Positions 9,825 to 20,135 of a stretch of DNA of 64,000 bases are shown piece after piece (position 1 is the stretch's first letter; every line of letters begins with the position of its first letter). The DNA is taken from assembly GCF_001513965.1 (NCBI RefSeq), contig NZ_KQ948018.1, positions 186,001 to 250,000 on the forward strand, read 5' to 3'. Source of the stretch: Streptomyces cellostaticus (lineage in GTDB: Bacteria > Actinomycetota > Actinomycetes > Streptomycetales > Streptomycetaceae). Both the position numbers and the translations under genes were made by a program. The notes under the pieces were generated by a model. It searched no databases and was not told the origin of the DNA. It saw nothing but the letters and a program-made list of their open reading frames with translations.

Positions 9825-11044
9825 GCACGGCCGGCTGGCTGCCCGCCCCCGCCGAGGAACTCTTCGGCGCGGAGGCCACGGCCGAGGAGTCGTACGAGGT
9901 CCTGACGGTGGACGTCCCGCCGTCCTCCTGGCTCACCGCCCTGGAGACGGCTTGCACGACCCTGTCCTGCACCTACTTCGACTGGCTGAGCGCGGTCGAC
10001 GAACCGGGCACGGGCTTCCGCGTCTGTGCCCACGTCGTCGCCCTCGCGCCGGTCCGCCGCCTGCTCCTGCGGACCACGGTCCCGCACGAGGCGCCGACGC
10101 TGCCCTCCGCCGTCGGCGTCTACGCGGGCGCCGCCTGGCACGAGCGCGAGACCCACGAGATGTTCGGGGTCGACTTCGAGGGCCACCCGCACCTGGAGCA
10201 CCTCCTCCTCCCGGAGACCTTCGAGGGCCACCCCCTGCGCAAGGACTTCGTCCTGGCCGCCCGTGTGGCCAAAGCCTGGCCCGGAGCCAAGGAGCCGGGC
10301 GAATCCGAACACGGCGGCCCCAAGCGCCGCCAGATGCTGCCGCCCGGTGTCCCGGACCCGAACGAGTGGGGCCCGCTGAAGGGCCAGCTGCCTCCCGCCC
10401 CGGCCCGCCCGGCCCGGGCTGCGGGGCGCGCGGCGGGCGAACGTCCGGTACGCGCGGCCGGGGAGGGCGCCGCGGCCGCGGGCGAGCGTCCGGTACGGCG
10501 GGCCCGTACGGCGGCACAGGGCTCGGCCGGCCAGGCCGCCGGTGAGGCTGCTGCCGGAGCTCCCGAAGCTGCTGGGGCTGGTGCCCGGCCCCGTCGGATG
10601 AGGAGCGCGAGTGAAGGCTCGGTGAGCCAGGCGGCGGCGGAACCGGCCGCCGAGACCCCGGCGGCACCCGAGCCCGGCGCGGCGCCGACCGGTCCGCGCC
10701 GCGCGCGCAGCGCCTCGGCGGGCTCGGCCTCGCAGCGCGCCCAGGCACCGGAACCGCAGTCGCCCACCGAGCCCTCGGCACCGGACAGCTCCGCCCCCCG
10801 GAGCACGGCCCCGCGCAGCTCGGACGCCCCGTGGCACCACGCACGCCCGGCGTTCGACGAGCAGCAGGAGCCCGCGCAGGCACCGAAGCCGGAGCCGGAG
10901 CAGGCACCGAAGCCGAAGCCGGAGCAGGCACCGAAGCCGGAGCAGGCGCCGGAAGAGAACCGAGCACCCGAGCCGCAGCCCGAAGCACCCAAGGCAGCCG
11001 AAGACCACAGCACCCCCGACGACCCCACTGGAGGCCCGCAGTGA
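9821..11044 (+). CDS. nuoC: Complex I-like subunit C with a long disordered C-terminal tail
   Basis: The first ~190 residues form a NuoC (30-kDa) domain ending with the family signature [19 protein letters not shown] and [16 protein letters not shown]. About 200 residues of Ala/Pro/Glu/Arg-rich low complexity follow, including tandem [14 protein letters not shown] units near residues 355-380 (DNA 10878-10955). Ordinary NuoC proteins are about half this length, and NuoC-NuoD fusions have a folded NuoD domain instead; none is recognisable here. The tail may be a flexible linker or docking region, or simply tolerated repeat expansion. It overlaps nuoB and nuoH by four bases each. Confidence 0.88.
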   Translation: MSTAGWLPAPAEELFGAEATAEESYEVLTVDVPPSSWLTALETACTTLSCTYFDWLSAVDEPGTGFRVCAHVVALAPVRRLLLRTTVPHEAPTLPSAVGVYAGAAWHERETHEMFGVDFEGHPHLEHLLLPETFEGHPLRKDFVLAARVAKAWPGAKEPGESEHGGPKRRQMLPPGVPDPNEWGPLKGQLPPAPARPARAAGRAAGERPVRAAGEGAAAAGERPVRRARTAAQGSAGQAAGEAAAGAPEAAGAGARPRRMRSASEGSVSQAAAEPAAETPAAPEPGAAPTGPRRARSASAGSASQRAQAPEPQSPTEPSAPDSSAPRSTAPRSSDAPWHHARPAFDEQQEPAQAPKPEPEQAPKPKPEQAPKPEQAPEENRAPEPQPEAPKAAEDHSTPDDPTGGPQ

Positions 11045-12009
11045 ACGACGCGCTGGACGTCGCCCTGCGACTCCTGGTCGTGTTCGTCGTCTTCCTCACC
11101 TTCCCCCTCATCGTCGGCCAGACCGAGCACAAGGTGATGGCCCACATGCAGGGCCGCCTCGGCCCGATGTACGCGGGTGGCTTCCACGGCTGGGCCCAGC
11201 TCATCGCCGACGGCGTGAAGTTCGCGCAGAAGGAGGACGTGGTCCCGGCGGGCGCCGACCGCCGCGTCTTCCAGCTGGCCCCCGCCGTGGCCCTGCTGCC
11301 GTACCTGCTCGTCCTGCTCGCCATCCCGATCGGGCCGAGCGAGGGCGCAGTCGGCCAGGTGCTGGACGCGGGCATCTTCTTCGTGCTCGCGGTGATGGGC
11401 GTCGGCGTCCTCGGCTCGCTGATGGCCGGCTGGGCCAGCGCCAACAAGTTCTCGCTGCTCGGCGGCCTGCGCACGGCCGCCCAGCTGCTCGCCTACGAAC
11501 TCCCGATGCTGCTCGCCGCGGCCTCCGTCGCCATGGCGGCCGGAACGGTCTCCCTCCCGGGCATCCTGCACGCCTTCCACTGGTGGTGGCTGCCCTGGCA
11601 GATCGTGGGCGCGATCGTGTTCTTCGTGGCCGGCCTCGCCGAGCTGCAGCGCCCGCCCTTCGACATGCCCGTCGCCGACTCGGAGATCATCTTCGGCGCG
11701 TACACCGAGTACACCGGCCTGCGTTTCGCGCTGTTCCTGCTCGCCGAGTACGCCGGAATCATCGTCCTGTGCGGTCTGACCACCGTCCTCTTCCTGGGCG
11801 GCTGGCACGGCCCGTGGGGCGCCGACGGCCTGGGCTGGCTGTGGACGCTGCTGAAGACCGCGCTCCTCGCCTTCGTCGTCATCTGGCTCCGCGTGACCTA
11901 TCCCCGGCTGCGCGAGGACCAGCTCCAGAAACTCTCCTGGACCCTCCTCGTCCCCCTCTCCCTCGCCCAGATCGCCCTCACCGGCATCGTCAAGGTGGTG
12001 ATCTCGTAA
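11041..12009 (+). CDS. nuoH: Complex I-like subunit H
   Basis: This 322-residue membrane protein has about eight helices and the signature loops of Nuo[34 protein letters not shown] and [19 protein letters not shown]. NuoH anchors the peripheral arm and forms the quinone entry channel. It starts at the GTG that overlaps the nuoC stop (GTGA). Its stop overlaps the nuoI start by one base. Confidence 0.93.
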   Translation: MNDALDVALRLLVVFVVFLTFPLIVGQTEHKVMAHMQGRLGPMYAGGFHGWAQLIADGVKFAQKEDVVPAGADRRVFQLAPAVALLPYLLVLLAIPIGPSEGAVGQVLDAGIFFVLAVMGVGVLGSLMAGWASANKFSLLGGLRTAAQLLAYELPMLLAAASVAMAAGTVSLPGILHAFHWWWLPWQIVGAIVFFVAGLAELQRPPFDMPVADSEIIFGAYTEYTGLRFALFLLAEYAGIIVLCGLTTVLFLGGWHGPWGADGLGWLWTLLKTALLAFVVIWLRVTYPRLREDQLQKLSWTLLVPLSLAQIALTGIVKVVIS

Positions 12010-12560
12010 TGGCTCCCTTCCCTGGCTCCGGTCTGGCCAAGGGCCTGGCCGTCACCCTCCGCACGATGATGAGGAAGTCCGTCACCGAGCAGTACCCGGA
12101 CGCCCAGCCCGAGCTGCCGCCCCGTACCCGCGGTGTGATCGGCCTGTTCGAGGAGAACTGCACGGTCTGCATGCTGTGCGCCCGCGAGTGCCCCGACTGG
12201 TGCATCTACATCGACTCCCACAAGGAGACGGTCCCGCCCGCCGCGCCCGGCGGCCGCGAGCGCAGCCGCAACGTCCTCGACCGGTTCGCCATCGACTTCT
12301 CCCTGTGCATGTACTGCGGTATCTGCATCGAGGTCTGTCCTTTCGACGCGCTGTTCTGGTCCCCGGAGTTCGAGTACGCGGAGACCGACATCCGCGAGCT
12401 CACCCACGAGCGCGACAAGCTCCGCGAGTGGATGTGGACCGTGCTGGCCCCGCCCGCCCTGGACGCCGGCGCCGAGGAGCCGAAGGAGATCGCAGCCGCC
12501 CGCAAGACCGCCGAGAAGCTGGCCGCCGCGCAGGCCGAACCCGAGGAGGGAGAGTCGTGA
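12009..12560 (+). CDS. nuoI: Complex I-like subunit I (2x[4Fe-4S] ferredoxin type)
   Basis: The 183-residue protein has two complete CxxCxxCxxxCP motifs, [14 protein letters not shown] and [15 protein letters not shown], which bind clusters N6a and N6b between the electron-input site and N2. A charged tail ([17 protein letters not shown]) follows. With nuoE/F/G missing, this ferredoxin-like subunit would be the natural point of contact for an external donor such as a reduced ferredoxin (inference). Confidence 0.93.
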   Translation: MAPFPGSGLAKGLAVTLRTMMRKSVTEQYPDAQPELPPRTRGVIGLFEENCTVCMLCARECPDWCIYIDSHKETVPPAAPGGRERSRNVLDRFAIDFSLCMYCGICIEVCPFDALFWSPEFEYAETDIRELTHERDKLREWMWTVLAPPALDAGAEEPKEIAAARKTAEKLAAAQAEPEEGES

Positions 12561-13168
12561 GCCTCGCCGCAGCACAGCACGGCTTCCTGTCCCCGGCCGG
12601 CGTCGAGATCGCCTTCCTGCTCGTCGGCCTGGCCACCTTCGGCGCGGCCCTGGTCACCGTCACCACCCGGCAGCTGGTGCACGCCGCCCTGTGGCTGGTG
12701 GTCGCCCTCGGCGGCCTCGCCGTCGAGTACCTCCTGCTCACCGCCGAGTTCATCGCCTGGGTGCAGGTCCTCATCTACGTCGGTTCCGTCGTCGTCCTCC
12801 TCCTGTTCGGTCTGATGCTCACCAAGGCCCCCATCGGCCGCTCCCCGGATGCCGACTCCGGCAACCGCTGGGCCGCCCTGGCCGTCGCGGTCGCCGCCGC
12901 CGGCGCCCTGGTGTGGGTGGTCGTCGACGCCTTCCGTACGACCTGGATCGACCTGAAGGGCCCGGCCGCCGGCAGCACCCGCGTCACCGGCGAGAGCCTC
13001 TTCCAGAACTGGGTTCTTCCCTTCGAGGCCCTCTCCGTCCTCCTCCTTGCGGCCCTGGTCGGCGCGATCGTCCTGTCCCGCAAGGCGAAGGCGGACGAGG
13101 CCTTCGGCACATCGGCCACCGCGGACACTCCCGTGGCCCTCCCCGGCGAGAAGGAAGGCGCCCGCTGA
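12557..13168 (+). CDS. nuoJ: Complex I-like subunit J
   Basis: The 203-residue membrane protein has about five helices, with the NuoJ core [20 protein letters not shown] and [20 protein letters not shown] around the conserved pi-bulge helix. Its C-terminal tail is hydrophilic. It starts at the GTG overlapping the nuoI stop, and its stop overlaps nuoK by one base. Confidence 0.9.
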   Translation: MSLAAAQHGFLSPAGVEIAFLLVGLATFGAALVTVTTRQLVHAALWLVVALGGLAVEYLLLTAEFIAWVQVLIYVGSVVVLLLFGLMLTKAPIGRSPDADSGNRWAALAVAVAAAGALVWVVVDAFRTTWIDLKGPAAGSTRVTGESLFQNWVLPFEALSVLLLAALVGAIVLSRKAKADEAFGTSATADTPVALPGEKEGAR

Positions 13169-13542
13169 TGCACCTCGTCTATCCCGCCGTCCTCTCCGCC
13201 CTCCTGTTCTGCACCGGCCTGTACGGCGTGCTCGCCCGCCGCAACGCGATCCTGGTCCTGATGTCGGTCGAGCTGATGCTCAACGCCGTCAACCTCAACC
13301 TGGTCGCCTTCGACGTCTGGCTCAGCCGGGCCGCCGAGGAGACCCTGCATTCCGGTCAGGCGCTGACCCTGTTCACCATCGCCATCGCCGCCGCCGAGAT
13401 CGGCATCGGTCTCGCGATCGTGCTCGCCGTCTACCGCAACCGCGGAACCTCCGACATCGACAAGCTCCGCGACACCGCCGAGGGTCCCGAGACCGAAGGC
13501 CCCGACACCTCCGCGGCCGAGAAGGCTGAGGCCACCGCGTGA
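13168..13542 (+). CDS. nuoK: Complex I-like subunit K
   Basis: The 124-residue protein has three helices. The second carries the conserved glutamate in [20 protein letters not shown] and the third the one in [18 protein letters not shown]; both lie in the proton path of the E-channel. A 30-residue acidic tail ([19 protein letters not shown]) extends beyond the normal end. It overlaps nuoL by four bases (GTGA). Confidence 0.92.
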   Translation: MHLVYPAVLSALLFCTGLYGVLARRNAILVLMSVELMLNAVNLNLVAFDVWLSRAAEETLHSGQALTLFTIAIAAAEIGIGLAIVLAVYRNRGTSDIDKLRDTAEGPETEGPDTSAAEKAEATA

Positions 13543-15533
13543 CCACGACCACCCTCGCCGTCCTCGTCCCCCTCCTGCCGTTCCTGGGCGCCGCGGCCGG
13601 CCTGCTCCTGGGCCGTACCGCCCCCGGTTTCGTCCGCCCGCTCGCCGTCCTGCCCACCCTGGCCGCGCTCGCGGCGGCCGCGCTGGTCGCCGTACGCCAG
13701 GGCGGTGACCAGGCCATCGACGCCCACACCGAGCTGACACCCACCGGCTCGGTGCCGATCGAGTTCGCCCTGCACATCGACGGCTTCGCCGCGCTCGTCG
13801 CCGTCCTGGTCGCCTTCGTCGCCGCCTGCGTGCAGATCTACTCGACGGGCTACCTGCGCGAGGACCCGCGCTACCCCTCGTACGCGGCCCTCGTCTCCCT
13901 GTTCACCTCCGCGATGCTCCTGGTCGTCTACTCCGGCGACCTGATCGTGCTGCTGGTCGGCTGGGAAGTCATGGGCATCTGCTCCTACTTCCTCGTCGGC
14001 CACTACTGGGAGACCCCGGAGGCCCGCGCCGCCTCCCTCAAGGCCTTCCTGGTCACCAAGCTCGGTGACGTGCCGTTCCTCATCGGCCTGTTCGCCCTGG
14101 GCACGGATGCCGGATCGTTCCGCATCACCCGCGTCCTCGGCGCCGTGGCGAGCGGCGGCATCGACCACCCGACCCTGATCGCCCTGCTGCTGCTCGCGGG
14201 CGTGGCCGGCAAGTCGGCGCAGTTCCCGCTGCACACCTGGCTCCCGGACGCGATGGCGGGCCCGACGCCCGTCTCGGCGCTGATCCACGCCGCGACGATG
14301 GTGGCCGCCGGTGTCTACTTCATCGCCCGTCTCCTCCCGGTGTTCGAGGCGTCCCAGGCCGCGATGGTGGTCCTCGCCGTGATGGCGGCCGTGACGATGA
14401 CCGGCTCCGGCCTCGCCGCGCTCGCCCAGGACGACATCAAGCGCGTCCTTGCCTATTCGACGATCGGCCAGCTCGGCTACATGACCGGCGCCCTCGCCGT
14501 CGGTGACCGCGGTGCCGCCGTCTTCCACCTCCTGTCGCACGGCGCCTTCAAGGCGCTGCTGTTCCTCGCCGCCGGCGTGATCATCCACGCCGCCGGCACC
14601 AACTCGCTGGCCGCCATGTCCCGGATGAGCCACCTGCGCGACCGCGTCCCGGACGCCTACTGGACGATGACGGTGGCGCTCCTCGCGCTCGCCGCGATCC
14701 CTCCCTTCAGCGGCTTCTTCTCCAAGGAGTCCGTCCTCGGCGCCGCCGAGCACGTCGCCACCGGCCACACCGATCACGCCCCCGGCGCGGCGGGCTGGAT
14801 CGTCCTCGTCGCCGGCCTGCTCACCGCCCTGCTCACCGCGGCCTACGCCACCCGGCTGTGGCTGCTGGCCTTCCGCGGCCGGGGCGCCGAGGCTCCCGAC
14901 CACGGCCGCCAGCCGCTGACGATGACCGCGGTGCTCTGGGTCCTCGCCGTGCCGTCCCTCGCCTTCGGCGGGCTGGCCTACCGCTCGCTGCCCGGCTGGT
15001 TCGACGGTCGTGACCTGACCCCGACGCTCCTCACCTCCATCCTCGGCACCGGCCTCGCGCTGGTCGGCGGACTCCTCACCTACGGCGCCTGGCAGCGCAC
15101 CAGCGCGCTCGCCGCCCGCATCCCGCTGGGCGCGGTTGCGGCCCATCCCGAGGACGGCGCGGGTCTGGTCGAGGCCGAGGCCATCGCCAGCCACGAGCCG
15201 GTCTACGGCAACATCGCCTACGCGCCCGACGCGGCGGACCCCGGGCGGCTGCTGCTCGGCCCGCTGTACCGGCACGCGGCCGTCGGCTTCCACCTGGACG
15301 CCCTGTACTCGGCGCTGTTCGTCCGCCCGGTCCAGGCCGGAGCGAGTCTCGTCCGGTTCCTCGACCGCGAGGTCGTCGACACCTACGTCCAGGGCGCTGC
15401 CGCCCTGCCCCGGCTGCTCGGGGCCGCCGTGCGGCGCGCGCAGACCGGCAATGTGCAGACCTATGTGAGCGCGCTGCTCGCCGGCACCGTCGTCCTGGCG
15501 GTCGCCGTCCTCCTCGTCGCCACGGGAGCGTGA
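13539..15533 (+). CDS. nuoL: Complex I-like proton-pumping subunit L
   Basis: This 664-residue antiporter-like subunit has the expected landmarks: [20 protein letters not shown] (helix 5 glutamate), [20 protein letters not shown], a conserved lysine in [18 protein letters not shown], and FSGFFSKE. The C-terminal part holds the amphipathic lateral-helix region ([30 protein letters not shown]). It lies at the distal end of the membrane arm and translocates protons or cations. It starts at a GTG overlapping the nuoK stop. Confidence 0.93.
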   Translation: MTTTTLAVLVPLLPFLGAAAGLLLGRTAPGFVRPLAVLPTLAALAAAALVAVRQGGDQAIDAHTELTPTGSVPIEFALHIDGFAALVAVLVAFVAACVQIYSTGYLREDPRYPSYAALVSLFTSAMLLVVYSGDLIVLLVGWEVMGICSYFLVGHYWETPEARAASLKAFLVTKLGDVPFLIGLFALGTDAGSFRITRVLGAVASGGIDHPTLIALLLLAGVAGKSAQFPLHTWLPDAMAGPTPVSALIHAATMVAAGVYFIARLLPVFEASQAAMVVLAVMAAVTMTGSGLAALAQDDIKRVLAYSTIGQLGYMTGALAVGDRGAAVFHLLSHGAFKALLFLAAGVIIHAAGTNSLAAMSRMSHLRDRVPDAYWTMTVALLALAAIPPFSGFFSKESVLGAAEHVATGHTDHAPGAAGWIVLVAGLLTALLTAAYATRLWLLAFRGRGAEAPDHGRQPLTMTAVLWVLAVPSLAFGGLAYRSLPGWFDGRDLTPTLLTSILGTGLALVGGLLTYGAWQRTSALAARIPLGAVAAHPEDGAGLVEAEAIASHEPVYGNIAYAPDAADPGRLLLGPLYRHAAVGFHLDALYSALFVRPVQAGASLVRFLDREVVDTYVQGAAALPRLLGAAVRRAQTGNVQTYVSALLAGTVVLAVAVLLVATGA

Positions 15534-15539
15534 GCAGGC

Positions 15540-17114
15540 GTGATCGATATCAACGAGTCCGTGATGCAGTTCCTTCTGGCATTCGTCGTCGCCGGCCCGC
15601 TCCTCGGTGCCGTCGCCGCCCTCCTGCCGGCCCCGCCCGGGCTGAAGGGGAAGTCGCCCGAGCAGGCCGTGCTGCGGCACGGTGTGACCGTCACCGGCGT
15701 GATCCTCATCGCCGCGATCGTCCTGGCGCTCGGCTTCGACCACGACCATCCGTCGAAGATGCAGGCCACGACCGACATCAGCTGGATCCCCGCACTCGAC
15801 GTGCGGATCCACCTCGGCATCGACGGCATCTCCCTCCCCCTTCTGGTCCTGACCGCGCTGCTGACCTTCCTCTGCGCGCTCTACTCGTACTTCAAGCTGC
15901 CGTCGGGCCCGTCCCCGAAGGCGTTCGTCGCGCTGCTGCTCCTGCTCGAGTCGGGCACCCTCGCGACCTTCGCCGTCCTCGACCTGCTGCTGTTCTTCCT
16001 CGCGTTCGAGATGGTGCTCATCCCGATGTACTTCCTCATCGCCCGCTGGGGCGGCGAGGGCCGGACCCGGGCGGCGTGGAAGTTCATCCTGTTCACGCTG
16101 CTCGGCTCCGTCGTCATGCTGCTCGGCCTGCTCCTGATCGGAATCAAGGCGGGCACGTTCGACATGGTGGCACTCGCTACTGACAACGGCCGGTCGCTGA
16201 CCACATCTGTGCAGGTCATCGCCGTTTTGGCGATCGGGATCGGGCTCGCGGTCAAGACGCCGATGTGGCCGCTGCACAGCTGGCTGCCCGACGCCCACAC
16301 CGCCGCGCCGACCGTCGGCTCGGTGCTGCTGGCCGGTGTCCTGCTGAAGGTGGGAACGTACGGGTTCGTCCGCATCCTGTTGCCGATCGCGCCGGACGGC
16401 TTCCACACCTTCGCGCCCTACCTCGCCGCGTTCGCCGTCGTCGGGATCATCTACGGGTCCCTGGCCTGTCTGGCCCTCGCCAAGCAGGGTGCGAAAGGCG
16501 ATCTGAAGCGGCTGATCGCCTACTCCTCCGTCGGGCACATGGGCTTCGTCCTGCTGGGCATCGCCACCATGACCCCGACCGGTGTGAACGGCGCCCTCTT
16601 CGCCAACATCGCCCACGGCCTCATCACCGGCCTCCTCTTCTTCCTGGTCGGCGCGCTGAAGGACCGCACCGGCAGCACCGACCTCGACACCCTCGCCGAG
16701 GAGAGCGGCGCCGCCCTGTACGGCAAGGCCCCGCGCCTCGGCGGTCTGCTCGCCTTCGGCGCCGTCGCCTCGCTCGGCCTGCCCGGACTCGCCGGGTTCT
16801 GGGGCGAGATGCTGGCCCTGTTCGGCGCGTTCAACCCCGCCGCCGACCTCAGCCGGCCCGCGTTCCTCACCTTCATGGCGATCGGCGCGTTCGGCACCCT
16901 GCTGACGGCCGCGTACATGCTGATCGTGGTCCGCCGGGTGTGCATGGGCGCCGTACCGCAGGACATGCCGAAGCTGGCGGACGTCCACGGCTACGAGTTC
17001 GCGGCCTGGACCCCGCTCGTCGCCCTCACCGTCGTCGCCGGACTGTGGCCGAGGGCCCTGCTCGGTCTGACCGACCCGGCCGTGCAGCAGTTGCTCGCAG
17101 GAGGCACCCGATGA
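15540..17114 (+). CDS. nuoM: Complex I-like proton-pumping subunit M
   Basis: The 524-residue antiporter-like subunit contains FLAFEMVLIPMYFLIARWGG, KTPMWPLHSWLPDAHTAAPT and KGDLKRLIAYSSVGHMGFV, which together carry the ion-path glutamate and lysines of NuoM. The GTG start at 15540 follows nuoL by six bases. The stop overlaps nuoN (ATGA). Confidence 0.93.
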   Translation: MIDINESVMQFLLAFVVAGPLLGAVAALLPAPPGLKGKSPEQAVLRHGVTVTGVILIAAIVLALGFDHDHPSKMQATTDISWIPALDVRIHLGIDGISLPLLVLTALLTFLCALYSYFKLPSGPSPKAFVALLLLLESGTLATFAVLDLLLFFLAFEMVLIPMYFLIARWGGEGRTRAAWKFILFTLLGSVVMLLGLLLIGIKAGTFDMVALATDNGRSLTTSVQVIAVLAIGIGLAVKTPMWPLHSWLPDAHTAAPTVGSVLLAGVLLKVGTYGFVRILLPIAPDGFHTFAPYLAAFAVVGIIYGSLACLALAKQGAKGDLKRLIAYSSVGHMGFVLLGIATMTPTGVNGALFANIAHGLITGLLFFLVGALKDRTGSTDLDTLAEESGAALYGKAPRLGGLLAFGAVASLGLPGLAGFWGEMLALFGAFNPAADLSRPAFLTFMAIGAFGTLLTAAYMLIVVRRVCMGAVPQDMPKLADVHGYEFAAWTPLVALTVVAGLWPRALLGLTDPAVQQLLAGGTR

Positions 17115-18634
17115 GCGCCCTGGCCCAGCCGCTGGCCCAGTCCGCGGTCCAGTCCGTCGACTGGCTCGCCATCGCCCCGCCCACCATCGCCGCGGTGGTC
17201 GCACTCGCGGTGCTCGTCGCCGACCTGTTCGTGCCCGAGGCGCGCAAGCCCCTCCTGGGCTGGGCCTCCGTGGCGGGCCTCGCCGCCGCCGCGCTGATGC
17301 TGCTGCCCCTCCTGGACGGCGACCGCAGCACCTTCTGCCTGACCGGCCACGCGCGCGTGTGCAGCTACACCGCCGACCACTTCACCCTCGTCATCCAGTT
17401 CCTCGTCCTCGGCGGCGCCCTGCTGGCGGCCCTGCTGTCGGTCACGAACCTCAAGGACGAGCAGCGGCGCGTCCCGGCGGGGGAGTTCTGGTTCCTGCTG
17501 CTGTCCTCCGCGGCCGGCGCCGCCCTGCTGCCCGCCTCCCGCGACCTGGCCACCCTGATCGTCGCCCTGGAGGTCGCCTCCCTGCCCGCCTTCGCCCTCG
17601 TCGGCATCCGGCACGGCGACAAGAGGTCCTCCGAGGCGGCCCTGAAGTTCTTCCTGTCCTCGGTCACCGCCACCGCGGTGAGCCTGATGGGCATCAGCTT
17701 CGTCTACGCCTCCACCGGCACCCTCTACCTCATCCAGGTCGCCCAGCGCATCCAGCACGTCGACGGGCAGCTGCACACCCTCGCCCAGACCGGTGTCGTC
17801 CTGACCCTCGTCGGCTTCGCCTTCAAGACGGCCGCCGTCCCGTTCCACTTCTGGGTGCCCGACACGTACGTGGGCGCGCCCCTGCCGGTCGCCGCCTACC
17901 TCTCGGTCGTCGGCAAGGCGGTCGGTTTCTCCGGCCTGATCCTCGTCACCGTCGTCGCCCTCCCGTCGTACGCCGACGTCTGGGGGCCCGCGCTCGCCGC
18001 CCTGGCCGCCCTCACCATGACCGTCGGCAACGTCGGTGCCCTGCGCCAGCAGGCCACGCGCGCGTACAGCGCCGTACGGCTGCTCGCCTGGTCGTCCGTC
18101 GGACAGGCCGGCTACCTCCTCGTACCGATCGCCGCCGCCGGGTACGCCAAGGACGCCCAGAAGGCCATCGGCTCCACCGTCGCGTACGCCCTCATGTACG
18201 CCGCCGTGAACCTCGGCGCCTTCGCGGTGGCCGCCCTGGTGGGCCGTACGAAGTCCCTCAACCGGATCAGCGACTACCGGGGCCTGTACGCGTCCAACCC
18301 GGCCGCGGCGCTTCTGCTGGCCTTCTTCCTGCTGTGCCTCGCCGGGCTGCCGCCGGGCGTGATCGGCCTGTTCGCCAAGGTCACCGTGTTCTCGGCGGCC
18401 GTCGACGCCGGACTGGGCTGGCTCGCGGTGGTGATGGCCGTCAACGTGGTGATCGCCCTCTTCTACTACCTCCAGTGGACGGCCCTGCTGTTCCGCGCCC
18501 CCGAGGGCGAACCCGCCCGGCACCGGGTCCCGGCACCCGTGACCGCAGCGCTCGCCCTCACCGGCGTCCTCGGTGTGGCCCTCTCCGGCGCGCCCCAGCT
18601 GGTCCTGCGGTTCGCGGCCACCGGCCTGTTCTGA
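17111..18634 (+). CDS. nuoN: Complex I-like proton-pumping subunit N
   Basis: The 507-residue antiporter-like subunit includes LEVASLPAFALVGI, KTAAVPFHFWVPDTYVGAPL and QQATRAYSAVRLLAWSSVGQ, as expected of NuoN. It is the last nuo gene and is followed by a GC-alternating hairpin. The operon therefore encodes the complete membrane arm (A,H,J,K,L,M,N) plus B, C and I, but nothing resembling D, E, F or G. Confidence 0.93.
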   Translation: MSALAQPLAQSAVQSVDWLAIAPPTIAAVVALAVLVADLFVPEARKPLLGWASVAGLAAAALMLLPLLDGDRSTFCLTGHARVCSYTADHFTLVIQFLVLGGALLAALLSVTNLKDEQRRVPAGEFWFLLLSSAAGAALLPASRDLATLIVALEVASLPAFALVGIRHGDKRSSEAALKFFLSSVTATAVSLMGISFVYASTGTLYLIQVAQRIQHVDGQLHTLAQTGVVLTLVGFAFKTAAVPFHFWVPDTYVGAPLPVAAYLSVVGKAVGFSGLILVTVVALPSYADVWGPALAALAALTMTVGNVGALRQQATRAYSAVRLLAWSSVGQAGYLLVPIAAAGYAKDAQKAIGSTVAYALMYAAVNLGAFAVAALVGRTKSLNRISDYRGLYASNPAAALLLAFFLLCLAGLPPGVIGLFAKVTVFSAAVDAGLGWLAVVMAVNVVIALFYYLQWTALLFRAPEGEPARHRVPAPVTAALALTGVLGVALSGAPQLVLRFAATGLF

Positions 18635-18641
18635 GGACCCG

Positions 18642-18676
18642 CCACGCGCGCGTGAGGCACGGCTGCGCGCGCGTGG
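18642..18676 (+). terminator. Probable nuo operon terminator
   Basis: CCACGCGCGCG (18642-18652) pairs with CGCGCGCGTGG (18666-18676), an 11-bp stem eight bases after the nuoN stop. Confidence 0.6.
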
Positions 18677-18692
18677 GGCACCCGTGCTCCCC

Positions 18693-18735
18693 CGCGCGCG
18701 CAAGGCCGTAAGAACGCGCGCGCAAGGCCGTAAGA
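18693..18735 (+). repeat. Two tandem 21-base repeats, 22-base period
   Basis: A CGCGCGCGCAAGGCCGTAAG-type unit occurs at 18693-18713 and again, unchanged, at 18715-18735, between the nuo terminator and htpX. Function unknown; it may be a slippage product or a paired protein-binding site. Confidence 0.6.
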
Positions 18736-18868
18736 GCACGTCACCCGTACGGCAGACGCGCGCCGCCGCCTGCACAAGGGAACTTGCGGTGGCCACCTGG
18801 CGTTGACCAGAGCGGGAGGGTCCACTGGACCAAAGGGTTCCCCTGCTGCACGACTTGGAGGGCGTACC

Positions 18869-19732
18869 GTGCACCGCCGGCACAACGGGCTAAGGACCGC
18901 AGTACTCCTCGGGGGACTGTCCGCGCTCATCATCGTCATCGGCAGCTTCTTCGGCCGTATGGGGCTGATCGTGGCGGTCCTGATCGCGCTGGGTACGAAC
19001 GCCTACGCGTACTGGAACAGCGACAAGCTGGCGCTACGCGCGATGCGTGCCCGCCCGGTGAGCGAGTTCGAGGCCCCCGCGCTGTACCGGATGGTCCGTG
19101 AGCTGTCCACGCAGGCCCGCCAGCCCATGCCCCGCCTGTACATCTCCCCGACGGAGGCGCCCAATGCCTTCGCCACGGGCCGCAACCCGCGCAACGCGGC
19201 GGTGTGCTGCACGGAGGGCATCCTGCGCCTGCTGGACGAGCGTGAGCTGCGCGGTGTCATCGGCCACGAACTGAGCCACGTCTACAACCGCGACATCCTG
19301 ATCTCCTCCGTGGCCGGCGCCCTCGCCTCGGTGATCATGTTCCTGGTCAACTTCGCCTGGCTGATCCCGGTCGGCCGCTCGGACGACGACGACGGCCCGG
19401 GCCTGCTCGGCATGCTGCTGATCATGATCCTGGGCCCCATCGCCGCCAGCCTCATCCAACTGGCCATCAGCCGCTCTCGGGAGTACGAGGCCGACGCCTC
19501 GGGCGCCCAGCTCACCGGCGACCCGCTGGCCCTCGCCAGTGCCCTGCGCAAGCTGGAGACCGGCACCCAGCAGCTCCCGCTGCCCCCCGAGCCCAGGATC
19601 GAGACCGCGAGCCATATGATGATCGCGAATCCCTTCCGCCCGGGCCAGGGACTGTCCAAGATGTTCTCCACGCACCCGCCCATGGCGGAGCGCATCGCCC
19701 GGCTCGAGAAGATGGCAGGTCGCAACCAGTGA
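18869..19732 (+). CDS. htpX: HtpX-type membrane zinc metalloprotease
   Basis: The 287-residue M48 protease has two N-terminal membrane helices, a zinc-binding HELSH (His133, Glu134, His137), two further hydrophobic segments, and the third ligand Glu in [13 protein letters not shown]. HtpX degrades misfolded membrane proteins with its active site facing the cytoplasm. The GTG at 18869 has GGAGG eight bases upstream. Its stop overlaps the next gene (GTGA), so the pair is probably cotranscribed. TTGACC at 18803 could be part of its promoter, but I do not see a matching -10. Confidence 0.92.
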   Translation: MHRRHNGLRTAVLLGGLSALIIVIGSFFGRMGLIVAVLIALGTNAYAYWNSDKLALRAMRARPVSEFEAPALYRMVRELSTQARQPMPRLYISPTEAPNAFATGRNPRNAAVCCTEGILRLLDERELRGVIGHELSHVYNRDILISSVAGALASVIMFLVNFAWLIPVGRSDDDDGPGLLGMLLIMILGPIAASLIQLAISRSREYEADASGAQLTGDPLALASALRKLETGTQQLPLPPEPRIETASHMMIANPFRPGQGLSKMFSTHPPMAERIARLEKMAGRNQ

Positions 19733-20121
19733 AGACCATCCTGAACATCATCTGGCTCGTCCTGAGCGGTTTCTGGCTGTTCCTCGCCTACCTGCTCGCG
19801 GGCGTGCTGCTGTGCATCACGATCATCGGCATCCCCTTCGGCATCGCCGCCTTCCGCATCGGCGTCTACGCCCTGTGGCCCTTCGGGTACACCACGGTCG
19901 AGCGCCGGGACGCGGGCGCGCCCTCCTGCGTCGGCAACGTGCTGTGGCTGGTGCTGGCCGGCTGGTGGCTGGCCCTCGCCCACATCACCACCGGTATCGC
20001 CCTGTGCCTGACGATCATCGGCATCCCGTTCGGCATCGCCAACTTCAAGCTGATCCCGGTCTCCCTGCTGCCGCTGGGCCGCGAGATCGTCCCCACGGAC
20101 CAGCCGTTCGCGACCCGCTGA
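19729..20121 (+). CDS. YccF-domain inner-membrane protein
   Basis: The 130-residue protein consists of two YccF repeats, each with a hydrophobic segment followed by [14 protein letters not shown] or [14 protein letters not shown] and a short loop ([20 protein letters not shown]). YccF proteins are small membrane proteins of unknown function. Translational overlap with htpX suggests a shared envelope-stress role (inference). Confidence 0.85.
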   Translation: MKTILNIIWLVLSGFWLFLAYLLAGVLLCITIIGIPFGIAAFRIGVYALWPFGYTTVERRDAGAPSCVGNVLWLVLAGWWLALAHITTGIALCLTIIGIPFGIANFKLIPVSLLPLGREIVPTDQPFATR

Positions 20122-20135
20122 CGGGGCGTCGGCCG

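Noticed and set aside
9821..11044. NuoC-NuoD fusion
   Set aside because: The extra C-terminal half is low-complexity Ala/Pro/Glu sequence without any NuoD motif, so it is an extension, not a fused subunit.
13431..17204. 1257-codon minus-strand frame opposite nuoL/nuoM
   Set aside because: It is low-complexity Arg/Gly/Asp/Glu sequence mirroring the membrane-protein codons; it spans several certain genes.
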